From Gemmatimonadaceae bacterium (GTDB lineage Bacteria > Gemmatimonadota > Gemmatimonadetes > Gemmatimonadales > Gemmatimonadaceae), in assembly GCA_017881545.1 (NCBI GenBank), contig JADGQU010000223.1, forward strand, positions 1 through 5,057: 5,057 bases of DNA, in the 5' to 3' direction. The translations under genes were made by a program, and so were the position numbers. Positions 1 through 5,029 of the stretch are shown in pieces (position 1 is the first letter of the stretch; every line of letters starts with the position of its first letter). A model generated the notes under the pieces. The model did no database searches and was not told the origin of the DNA. It worked only from the letters and a program-made list of their open reading frames with translations.

Positions 1-227
1 TCAGGGCCGCCGCACTGGGCGTTCAGCTCGGTCGAGGGGATGACGAGCAACTTCCGGGTCGAGTGCTCGACAGTCCTGACCCAGTGGTCGGTGATCGCCA
101 GCACGTCGAAGCCCGCCCACTGGTAGTGGCGGACCAGCATGTCGGGGGCCATCTCGCCGTCCGAATTCGTCGTGTGGGCATGCAGGGCGCAGCGCAGCCA
201 CACGCCGTCGCCCTCAAACGGGGTCAT
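1..227 (-). CDS. PHP-domain metal-dependent phosphoesterase, 5' part (runs off left edge)
   Basis: Reading the minus strand from the ATG at 227-225 gives 75 codons open to the window edge, so only the N-terminus is present. The translation shows PHP-superfamily motifs in order: L-H-A-H-T-T-N-S-D-G at residues 15-24 (motif I, metal-binding HxH), A-I-T-D-H at about 43-47 (motif II) and I-P-S-T-E-L at about 62-67 (motif III, metal-binding Glu). Proteins of this family are trinuclear-metal phosphoesterases, such as histidinol-phosphate phosphatase, nucleotide 3'-phosphatases or polymerase-associated PHP domains. There is no visible signal peptide, so it is probably cytoplasmic. The start is supported because an in-frame TAG lies ten codons upstream (255-257) with no other start between. 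The Shine-Dalgarno is weak. The gene is divergent from the ABC operon across a 142-base gap. Substrate unknown. A PHP-type hydrolase is well supported; the exact subfamily is not. Confidence 0.85.
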   Translation of the reverse strand, partial: MTPFEGDGVWLRCALHAHTTNSDGEMAPDMLVRHYQWAGFDVLAITDHWVRTVEHSTRKLLVIPSTELNAQCGGP

Positions 228-288
228 GGCTTCGAGCCTAGCGGCCCGATTCGGCTAAGGGAAACGGATTGGCCCACGATGCGCAACA

Positions 289-340
289 GAGTGGTGAACG
301 GCATTGAAGCGTGGAACGATTCGTGCTTCGATCACCACTC
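289..340 (+). promoter_or_regulatory. Nested inverted repeat in the operon leader (possible operator or mRNA hairpin)
   Basis: GAGTGGTGA at 289-297 is matched exactly by its reverse complement TCACCACTC at 332-340; over 12 bases (289-300 against 329-340) the arms differ at one position. Inside lies a second pair, ATTGAAGC at 303-310 and GCTTCGAT at 325-332, complementary except for one G-T wobble. As RNA, 289-296/333-340 and 303-310/325-332 can stack into a hairpin of about 16 pairs with a six-base bulge and a 14-base loop. It ends 20 bases before the binding-protein Shine-Dalgarno. It could be a dyad operator or a leader hairpin; the sequence alone does not decide. Confidence 0.4.
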
Positions 341-359
341 ATTCACATTCTTCGGACGC

Positions 360-366
360 AGGAGGG
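360..366 (+). promoter_or_regulatory. Strong Shine-Dalgarno fixing the binding-protein start
   Basis: AGGAGGG sits three bases before the ATG at 370. It decides between that ATG and an in-frame TTG at 304, which would add 22 residues lacking any signal-peptide or family character. Confidence 0.8.
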
Positions 367-369
367 CAG

Positions 370-1560
370 ATGGAGGACTACGAGGCGCAGGAGCAGGAAT
401 TCTGGCGCAAGCTCGAGGAGGGCGAGATGAGCCGCTCGCAGATGCTCAAGCGGAGCGTCGCTGCGGCCGCCGGCCTGACGGTTCTCGGCAGCACCGGGGC
501 CGCGTTCGCCTCGCGCGGCTCTGCGGGTGCGGCGCCGCCGCTGAAGGGCAAGTCGATCTCGGTCAAGGAGCTCGTTGCGGAGGCGAAGAAGGAAGGCCAC
601 CTCAACACGATTGCCCTGCCACCCGACTGGGCGAACTACGGCGAGATCATGTCCTCGTTCCAGAAGAAGTACGGCCTCTCGATCACAAACGACAATCCGG
701 ACGGTAGCTCCGCCCAGGAGAACCAGGCGATCACGTCGCTCAAGGGCGACGCGCGCGCGCCTGACGTCGTTGACGTCGGCCCGTCGTTCGCCGTCGCGGG
801 TGCAGCGGCCGGTCTGTACGGCAAGTACTTCCCGACCCAGTTCTCGACCATCCCGCGTGCGATGAAGGACACGCGCGGTCTCTGGTACGGCGACTACTGG
901 GGCGCCATTTCGATCGGCTACAACCAGAGTCTCATCAGCAACCCGCCCGCGACGTGGAAGGACCTGCTGAAGCCGGAATACAAGGGCAAGGTCGCCCTGA
1001 ACGGCAGCCCGCTGGCATCGAACTCGGCCGTGTCGGGCGTGATCGCAGCTTCGCTCGCAAACGGGGGCTCTCTGGCGGATGTCGGCCCGGGAATCGACTT
1101 CTTCGCGACGTTGAAGAAGTCGGGCAACTTCATCCCGGTGCAGACGACGGGGGCGACCGTTGCCTCGGGCCAGACGCCGATCTCGATCGATTGGGACTAC
1201 AACAACCTCGCCTACGTCTCCGAGTTCCCGGCGGCGCGCTGGAAGGTGAACATCCCGTCGGACGGTGTCTACGGTGGCTACTACGCGCAGGCGATCAACT
1301 CGTCTGCTCCGCATCCGTGGTCGGCACGGCTCTGGGAGGAGTTCATCTATTCCGACCAGGGGCAGCTCTTGTACCTCAAGGGCTTCGCGCATCCCGCCCG
1401 GTTCAACGACCTGGCGAGCCGCAAGAAGATCCCGAGCTCGCTGCTGTCCGCTCTGCCGTCGCCCGCGCTGTATGCGAAGGCGAAGTTCGCGAGCCTGGGC
1501 CAGCAGTCGGCGGCCAAGGCGAAGATCGCGACCGACTGGCCTGCGAAGGTCGGGGCCTGA
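370..1560 (+). CDS. ABC transporter extracellular solute-binding protein (AfuA/PotD/PhnS-like)
   Basis: This 396-residue protein captures the substrate outside the membrane and delivers it to the two permeases downstream. It begins with about 20 mostly acidic residues, then S-R-S-Q-M-L-K-R (21-28), a hydrophobic stretch (about 29-47) and a plausible signal-peptidase site after A-F-A (45-47). The motif resembles a Tat signal but has Ser where the second Arg is expected. There is no lipobox Cys, and no Cys anywhere in the protein, so it is not a lipoprotein. The mature part has the periplasmic-binding type II look: V-A-E-A-K-K-E-G-H-L-N near its N-terminus, then a W-K-D-L-L-K-P-E-Y-K-G-K-V hinge-region motif typical of COG1840/COG0687 proteins, I-D-W-D-Y-N-N at 273-279, and A-P-H-P-W-S-A-R-L-W-E-E-F near the C-terminus. 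The family includes ferric ion, hexose-phosphate, polyamine and 2-aminoethylphosphonate binders. The ligand cannot be assigned. It is the first gene of the operon and has a strong Shine-Dalgarno. Confidence 0.9.
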   Translation: MEDYEAQEQEFWRKLEEGEMSRSQMLKRSVAAAAGLTVLGSTGAAFASRGSAGAAPPLKGKSISVKELVAEAKKEGHLNTIALPPDWANYGEIMSSFQKKYGLSITNDNPDGSSAQENQAITSLKGDARAPDVVDVGPSFAVAGAAAGLYGKYFPTQFSTIPRAMKDTRGLWYGDYWGAISIGYNQSLISNPPATWKDLLKPEYKGKVALNGSPLASNSAVSGVIAASLANGGSLADVGPGIDFFATLKKSGNFIPVQTTGATVASGQTPISIDWDYNNLAYVSEFPAARWKVNIPSDGVYGGYYAQAINSSAPHPWSARLWEEFIYSDQGQLLYLKGFAHPARFNDLASRKKIPSSLLSALPSPALYAKAKFASLGQQSAAKAKIATDWPAKVGA

Positions 1561-1584
1561 GCCATAGCGATCGACGTAGCACCT

Positions 1585-1626
1585 GAGGCGATCCGGCCGG
1601 ACGTTCGGTCCGGCCGGAGGCGCCTC
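1585..1626 (+). promoter_or_regulatory. Strong GC-rich hairpin between binding-protein and permease genes
   Basis: TCCGGCCGGAC at 1592-1602 and GTCCGGCCGGA at 1608-1618 are exact complements, giving an 11-pair stem with a five-base loop (GTTCG). A lower stem of six pairs, GAGGCG 1585-1590 with CGCCTC 1621-1626, extends it past a small asymmetric internal loop. It begins 24 bases after the binding-protein stop. No T-run follows, so it is not a standard intrinsic terminator. In many ABC operons a hairpin here protects the upstream mRNA from 3' exonucleases or partly attenuates, giving more binding protein than permease; that role is inferred. It may also lie in translated sequence of the permease N-terminus, and its 3' side contains GGAGG (1616-1620). 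Confidence 0.75.
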
Positions 1627-1647
1627 TCCTTTGCGTGGATCGCGACC

Positions 1648-2460
1648 TTGCCGTTCTTCGCGTACACACTGCTCTTCTTATTTCTGCCTGCGGCATCCGT
1701 CCTTATCGGGGCCTTCCAGAAAGACACGAGCGGCTACACCCTCGACAACGTCCGCGCGCTCTTCCATCACCCGTACATCGATGCGTACTGGGGAAGCGTC
1801 AAGCTCAGTCTCGTCACGGCGGCCCTCGGCGGTGTCGTGGGACTGTTCATCGCCTACGCCGCACTTCGCGAGGGGACGCCCAAGTGGATCCGAGGCGCGC
1901 TGACGACGTTCTCCGGCGTCGCTGCGAATTTCGGCGGCATCCCGCTCGCATTCGCGTTCATTGCCACACTGGGGCCGCTCGGGGTGCTCACCGTCTTCCT
2001 GAAGAATCAGCTCCACTTGGACATCGCCGCGCACGGCTTCAGTCTTTTCAGCATGACCGGCATCGGGCTTGCCTATCTCTATTTTCAATTGCCGCTCATG
2101 ATCCTCGTCATCGCGCCGGCGATCGACGGAGTCCGAAAGGAGTGGCGCGAGGCGTCGGCGAATCTCGGGGCGTCTCAGCTCCAGTTCTGGCGGTACGTGG
2201 GTGTGCCCGTGCTCATGCCGTCGATCCTGGGGGCGATCATCCTGCTCTTCGGGAACGCGTTCGCCGCCTACGCGACCGCGTACGGCATCAACTCCGGTGC
2301 GAACCTCATCACGATCTTCATCGGCTCGTACTACAGCGGTAACGTGCTCAACAACCCACATCTCGCCCAGGCCATGGCGTTCGGCATGTTCATCGTGCTT
2401 GGGCTGATGATGCTCATCTACATCCCGCTCCAGCGCCGCGCAGCGCGGTGGGCAAAGTGA
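1648..2460 (+). CDS. ABC transporter permease, first subunit (PotB-like); N-terminus uncertain
   Basis: This is one of two membrane subunits forming the translocation channel. From the TTG at 1648 it is 270 residues with about six hydrophobic segments: roughly 1-20, 49-72, 87-108, 130-155, 190-212 and 240-262. The ATPase-docking EAA loop is clear: R-E-A-S-A-N-L-G at 167-174, followed by V-P-V-L-M-P. TTG 1648 is the first standard start in frame but a poor one: it has no correctly spaced Shine-Dalgarno and would cut into the first membrane helix. The frame stays open upstream to the TGA of the binding-protein gene (1558-1560). The upstream codons read like a genuine permease N-tail, ending S-G-R-R-R-L-S-F-A-W before the helix. 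ATA at 1564 or ATC at 1570 are the likely true starts if non-standard initiation, or a base change from ATG, is allowed, giving about 298 residues. Its stop overlaps the next permease. Confidence 0.88.
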   Translation: MPFFAYTLLFLFLPAASVLIGAFQKDTSGYTLDNVRALFHHPYIDAYWGSVKLSLVTAALGGVVGLFIAYAALREGTPKWIRGALTTFSGVAANFGGIPLAFAFIATLGPLGVLTVFLKNQLHLDIAAHGFSLFSMTGIGLAYLYFQLPLMILVIAPAIDGVRKEWREASANLGASQLQFWRYVGVPVLMPSILGAIILLFGNAFAAYATAYGINSGANLITIFIGSYYSGNVLNNPHLAQAMAFGMFIVLGLMMLIYIPLQRRAARWAK

Positions 2461-3260
2461 AGCCGCGGCGCTCCATGGCCCCTTCGGCGGTCTTCTGGCT
2501 GCTGCTCGGAGGCCTCTATTTCTTCATCCCGCTGCTCACGACGTTGCTCTTCAGCCTCAAGAGCAATCAAACCGGGAAATGCTGCACGGCAGCGAACTAC
2601 GGCTGGGTCATCCATAACGGTGAGTTCTGGCACACGCTCAAGATCTCGTTTCTGCTCGCGCTCGAGACGATCGCAGTCAGTCTCACGATCTTTGTGCCGA
2701 CGATCTACTGGGTGCACCTCAAAGTCCCGAAGCTCCGACCGGTGCTCGCATCTCTCGCGTTGATCCCGTTCGTGGTGCCGCCGATCGTGATGGTCGTCGG
2801 GCTCTTGAAGTTCTATAAAGGTACGCCGAGCTGGTTCTACGGCCAGCCGTGGGGCTTCCTCGCCGGGGCATACGTGATTCTTGCGTTCCCCTACATGTTC
2901 TTCTCACTCGACGCGGGCTTCAGGTCGATCGACGTGCACACACTGACAGAGGCGTCGCAGAGCCTCGGCGCGAGATGGACGACGACGCTCTTCAAGGTAA
3001 TCCTTCCGAACATTCGCTCGGCTGCACTCGCAGGGTCGTTCCTGGCGCTTGCGATCGTGATGGGCGAGTACACGATCGCGAATCTCGCCGCCTTTCACAC
3101 CTTCCCGATCTTCATCCAGTACGTGAACGAGACGCAGGGCTTCCCGGCAGGCGCGCTCACGCTCCTGAGCTTCGGAATCACCTGGGCGGCGATGGGTTCG
3201 CTGCTGCTCGTCGGACGTAAACGCGGCACCCGGGCGTCAGTCCTCACAGGAGCCGGCTGA
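2457..3260 (+). CDS. ABC transporter permease, second subunit (PotC-like)
   Basis: This second channel-forming membrane subunit has 267 residues from the GTG at 2457, which overlaps the stop of the first permease as GTGA, a usual sign of translational coupling. GGTGGG at 2447-2452 may serve as a weak Shine-Dalgarno. In-frame alternatives are GTG at 2448 and ATG at 2475. A short basic N-tail (K-P-R-R) precedes about six membrane helices. The EAA loop is clear: T-E-A-S-Q-S-L-G at 164-171, then F-K-V-I-L-P-N-I. The first extracytoplasmic loop has adjacent cysteines (K-C-C-T). Length and layout are normal for the PotC/PhnV/AfuB-type family. The last codons of the gene carry the Shine-Dalgarno (AGGAG, 3248-3252) of the small ORF that follows, and the TGA stop overlaps that ORF's ATG. 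Confidence 0.92.
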   Translation: MKPRRSMAPSAVFWLLLGGLYFFIPLLTTLLFSLKSNQTGKCCTAANYGWVIHNGEFWHTLKISFLLALETIAVSLTIFVPTIYWVHLKVPKLRPVLASLALIPFVVPPIVMVVGLLKFYKGTPSWFYGQPWGFLAGAYVILAFPYMFFSLDAGFRSIDVHTLTEASQSLGARWTTTLFKVILPNIRSAALAGSFLALAIVMGEYTIANLAAFHTFPIFIQYVNETQGFPAGALTLLSFGITWAAMGSLLLVGRKRGTRASVLTGAG

Positions 3261-3356
3261 TGGTGCCTCTCCTGGCGATGCCTTCCGGCTCCTGGAACGC
3301 GATCACGCTGCGCGTTGCGGCGTCCTCGGTCGACCCCAAACATCACCAGGAGAGGC
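3247..3356 (+). promoter_or_regulatory. Competing RNA stems around the small-ORF and ATPase ribosome-binding sites
   Basis: Four complementary segments lie here. A is 3247-3256 (CAGGAGCCGG), B is 3265-3275 (GCCTCTCCTGG), C is 3285-3295 (CCGGCTCCTGG) and D is 3346-3356 (CCAGGAGAGGC). A pairs with C over 10 exact bases. B pairs with D over 11 exact bases, extendable outward by G-T wobbles to 3261/3360 and inward by GATG/CATC after one mismatch. A and D contain the Shine-Dalgarnos of the small ORF and the ATPase; B and C both contain CTCCTGG. A:C and B:D cross, so together they would be a pseudoknot. The shorter A:B (6) and C:D (7) pairings are nested alternatives. The complementarity is seen directly; a role in controlling ATPase translation is inferred. 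Confidence 0.45.
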
Positions 3357-3361
3357 GCTGA
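3260..3361 (+). CDS. Small 33-residue ORF between permease and ATPase, function unknown
   Basis: ATG at 3260-3262 overlaps the permease stop as TGATG, and TGA at 3359-3361 overlaps the ATPase ATG as TGATG, so the ORF fills the gap exactly. It has a well-placed Shine-Dalgarno, AGGAG at 3248-3252, seven bases upstream. By hand count, G+C over its 32 sense codons after the start is 27/32 at position 3, 21/32 at position 1 and 17/32 at position 2, the gradient expected of coding DNA in a high-GC genome. The peptide starts M-V-P-L-L-A-M-P-S-G and ends K-H-H-Q-E-R-R. It has no membrane segment, no Cys and no family I recognise. It could be a coupling ORF that carries ribosomes through the structured segment to the ATPase start, a genuine small transporter-associated protein, or a chance frame left by a duplication. 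Coding potential is moderate; function is unknown. Confidence 0.5.
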   Translation: MVPLLAMPSGSWNAITLRVAASSVDPKHHQERR

Positions 3362-4473
3362 TGGCATACCTCGAGCTACAGAACCTGCAGCGGGAGTTCG
3401 CCGGCGGCGTCAGGGCGCTGGACGGAATCGAAGTCCAGCTCGGCCAGGGCGAGTTCCTCTCGCTCCTCGGCCCGTCCGGCTGCGGCAAGACGACGGCGCT
3501 GCGCCTCGTGGCGGGCTTCGACCGGCCCGACGAGGGTCGCATCGTCATCGACGGCAAGGACATCACGAACGTCGCGCCGAGCAAGCGCGACATGGGGATG
3601 GTGTTCCAGGCGTACTCGCTGTTCCCGAACATGACCGCGGCGCAGAACGTCGAGTTCGGCCTCAAGATCCGCCGCAAGGGCAAGGGCGAGCGCTCGGGAC
3701 GAGTGGGGGAGCTGCTCGAGCTCGTCGGTCTCGGCCACGCGGGCGACCGTTATCCGCACCAGCTCTCCGGCGGCATGCAGCAGCGCGTGGCGCTCGCGCG
3801 TGCGCTCGCGATCGAGCCGCGCGTCTTGCTGCTCGACGAGCCGCTGTCGGCGCTCGATGCAAAGGTGCGCGTGCAGCTGCGCGAGGAGATTCGGCGCATT
3901 CAGCTCGAGCTCGGCATCACGACGCTGTACGTCACCCACGACCAGGAGGAGGCGCTCGCTATCTCCGACCACGTTGCGGTCATGTATCGCGGCCGCATCG
4001 AGCAGATCGGCCCGCCGGCGGAGATGTACAGCAGGCCGGCGACGCCGTTCGTCGCGGAGTTCATCGGCACGATGAACCGGCTCGAGGCGACGGTCTCCGA
4101 TCCGACCAGCGGCACGGTCGAGCACGGCGGCGTCACGCTGACCGTCGACGCCGCCCGCGGCCGCACGAAGGGCGATCGCATACTCGTGCTGATCCGCCCG
4201 GAGACGGTCGAGCTCGCGCCGGAGAACGGCTCGAACCCGGCGAACACGCTCTCCGGCGAGGTGATCGCGCAGACGTTCCTCGGGCCGGTGACGCGGCTGA
4301 AGGTCGTCGGGCCCGGCGCGGATCTGATCGCCGACGTGTCCACGGCGAAGGCTGCGACGCTGCCGATCGGAATGAAGGTCACGGCCGCGCTGCCGGTCAC
4401 CGACGCGCGCGTGCTCGAGCTCAGCGACGAGGGGTTCGAAATAGCGGAAGAGCCAGGTCAGGCCGGTCGGTGA
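3361..4473 (+). CDS. ABC transporter ATP-binding protein with C-terminal TOBE-type region (PotA/FbpC/PhnT-like)
   Basis: This 370-residue ATPase powers the importer by docking to the EAA loops of the two permeases at the inner face of the membrane. All catalytic motifs are intact: Walker A G-P-S-G-C-G-K-T-T at 37-45, Q-loop F-Q-A-Y-S-L-F-P at 82-89, signature L-S-G-G-M-Q-Q-R at 135-142, Walker B V-L-L-L-D-E-P at 155-161, D-loop S-A-L-D at 163-166 and switch His at 193 in V-T-H-D-Q-E-E-A. Beyond the nucleotide-binding domain, about 240-360 looks like the regulatory/TOBE extension of importer ATPases of this class (E-F-I-G-T-M-N-R, then L-I-R-P-E-T-V-E). The ATG has AGGAG at 3348-3352, eight bases upstream, and overlaps the stop of the 33-codon ORF. 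The last 53 bases overlap the convergent phosphodiesterase gene. Function as importer ATPase is secure; substrate is not. Confidence 0.95.
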   Translation: MAYLELQNLQREFAGGVRALDGIEVQLGQGEFLSLLGPSGCGKTTALRLVAGFDRPDEGRIVIDGKDITNVAPSKRDMGMVFQAYSLFPNMTAAQNVEFGLKIRRKGKGERSGRVGELLELVGLGHAGDRYPHQLSGGMQQRVALARALAIEPRVLLLDEPLSALDAKVRVQLREEIRRIQLELGITTLYVTHDQEEALAISDHVAVMYRGRIEQIGPPAEMYSRPATPFVAEFIGTMNRLEATVSDPTSGTVEHGGVTLTVDAARGRTKGDRILVLIRPETVELAPENGSNPANTLSGEVIAQTFLGPVTRLKVVGPGADLIADVSTAKAATLPIGMKVTAALPVTDARVLELSDEGFEIAEEPGQAGR

Positions 4474-5029
4474 AGATCCCGGCGACGCCGGCTTCGTCGA
4501 GCGCGCGCATCCGCGCAGGCTCGTTCACCGTGTAGACGAGCGAGACGAGACCGACGGCATGCGCGGCGGCGAGCCCGCGCGGCGTGACGCGGCTGTCCGA
4601 GAAGCCGGCAGCCCAGGCGTCGCGCGCGCCCCGGATCGAGACGCCGTAGCCGACGTGCTGGCAGGTGCGCAGGCGCGGGCGCAGCGCACGCGCCTCCTCG
4701 AGTGGCGACCGCTGGAAGCAGATGAGGACATCCGCGTCGCTCAGCAGGCGCACCGTGCGCTCGACGACGCGGTGACGTCGATAGCGTCGCGGCGTCTTCA
4801 GCTCGACCATCACACCGATGCGGCCGTGGCAGAGGTCGAGCGCCTCCTCGAGCGTCGGGTAGACGCCGCCGCGCTTTGGAGCGTCGTGCGTGACGACGAG
4901 CGTTCCCGCGGTGTCCGCGTGCACGTCGAGCTCGACGAAGTCCGCGCCGAGCTCGATCGCCCGCTCGAACGCCGGCAGCGTGTTCTCGGGCTGCTCCCCG
5001 GAAGCGCCGCGATGGGCGATGACGAGCAT
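4421..5029 (-). CDS. Glycerophosphodiester phosphodiesterase, compact form
   Basis: This 202-residue protein belongs to the GDPD family, whose members hydrolyse glycerophosphodiesters to sn-glycerol 3-phosphate and an alcohol using a TIM barrel and divalent metal. Family residues are present: H-R-G at 6-8 (catalytic His 6), E-N-T at 15-17, E-L-D at 33-35 (metal ligands), second catalytic His in T-H-D at 47-49, E-L-K at 76-78, and the C-terminal Y-T-V-N (about 166-169) and F-T-D-R-P (186-190) motifs. No signal peptide is seen, so it is probably cytoplasmic. It is shorter than typical 240-250-residue bacterial members. Only eight residues separate T-H-D from P-T-L-E-E-A, where about 30-40 are usual, so the insertion after the second catalytic His is missing. 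The ATG overlaps the stop of an upstream gene (TGATG), suggesting coupling; there is no strong Shine-Dalgarno. The 3' end overlaps the convergent ATPase gene. Exact substrate not determinable. Confidence 0.9.
   Translation of the reverse strand: MLVIAHRGASGEQPENTLPAFERAIELGADFVELDVHADTAGTLVVTHDAPKRGGVYPTLEEALDLCHGRIGVMVELKTPRRYRRHRVVERTVRLLSDADVLICFQRSPLEEARALRPRLRTCQHVGYGVSIRGARDAWAAGFSDSRVTPRGLAAAHAVGLVSLVYTVNEPARMRALDEAGVAGIFTDRPDLALPLFRTPRR

Larger units (their letters stand above)
228..369. promoter_or_regulatory. Divergent intergenic region between the PHP gene and the ABC operon
   Basis: This 142-base gap must carry the promoters for both the minus-strand PHP gene and the plus-strand transporter operon, because the genes are divergent. 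It is visibly less G/C-rich toward the operon side (around 300-350). No convincing -35/-10 pair was found. TTGAAG at 304-309 resembles a -35 box, but the hexamer 17 bases downstream (TTCGAT) is poor. A nested inverted repeat at 289-340 is listed separately. The promoter role is inferred from gene arrangement only. Confidence 0.5.
3247..3364 (+). repeat. Duplicated translation-initiation junction about 100 bases apart
   Basis: CAGGAG, a short GC stretch and CTGATGG occur at 3247-3263 and again at 3347-3364. The copies match at most positions when one base is gapped. Each comprises a Shine-Dalgarno, a TGA stop and an overlapping ATG start. The first copy joins the second permease to the 33-codon ORF; the second joins that ORF to the ATPase gene. 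The near-identity suggests that the roughly 100-base segment between them was inserted or duplicated into an originally direct permease-ATPase junction (inference). Confidence 0.55.

Noticed and set aside
304..369. TTG at 304 as the start of the binding protein (22 extra residues)
   Set aside because: The ATG at 370 has AGGAGGG at ideal position, while the extension has no signal-peptide features and overlaps the leader inverted repeat.
1261..1320. Tyr304-Tyr305 of the binding protein as the ferric-ion tyrosine pair of FbpA proteins
   Set aside because: The pair lies in a G-G-Y-Y-A-Q stretch shortly before the A-P-H-P motif, later in the protein than the FbpA iron-ligand tyrosines; an iron assignment would be over-reading.
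343..1392. Long minus-strand open frame opposite the binding-protein gene
   Set aside because: Its Arg-rich composition and lack of any family motif mark it as an antisense shadow of a high-GC gene.
1585..1640. Intrinsic terminator after the binding-protein gene
   Set aside because: The stem is strong, but the following bases are mixed (CTCCTTTGCG) with no T-run, and the permease genes clearly belong to the same operon.
1558..1650. Programmed readthrough of the TGA at 1558-1560 making a binding protein-permease fusion, since both genes are in the same frame
   Set aside because: The stop context (TGAG) is not a known leaky one, the permease N-tail should be cytoplasmic whereas the binding protein is exported, and a shared frame occurs by chance one time in three.
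3315..4535. Long plus-strand open frame overlapping the ATPase in another frame
   Set aside because: Its product is an Arg/Ala/Gly-rich low-complexity sequence, a shadow of the high-GC ATPase gene whose motifs are complete in its own frame.
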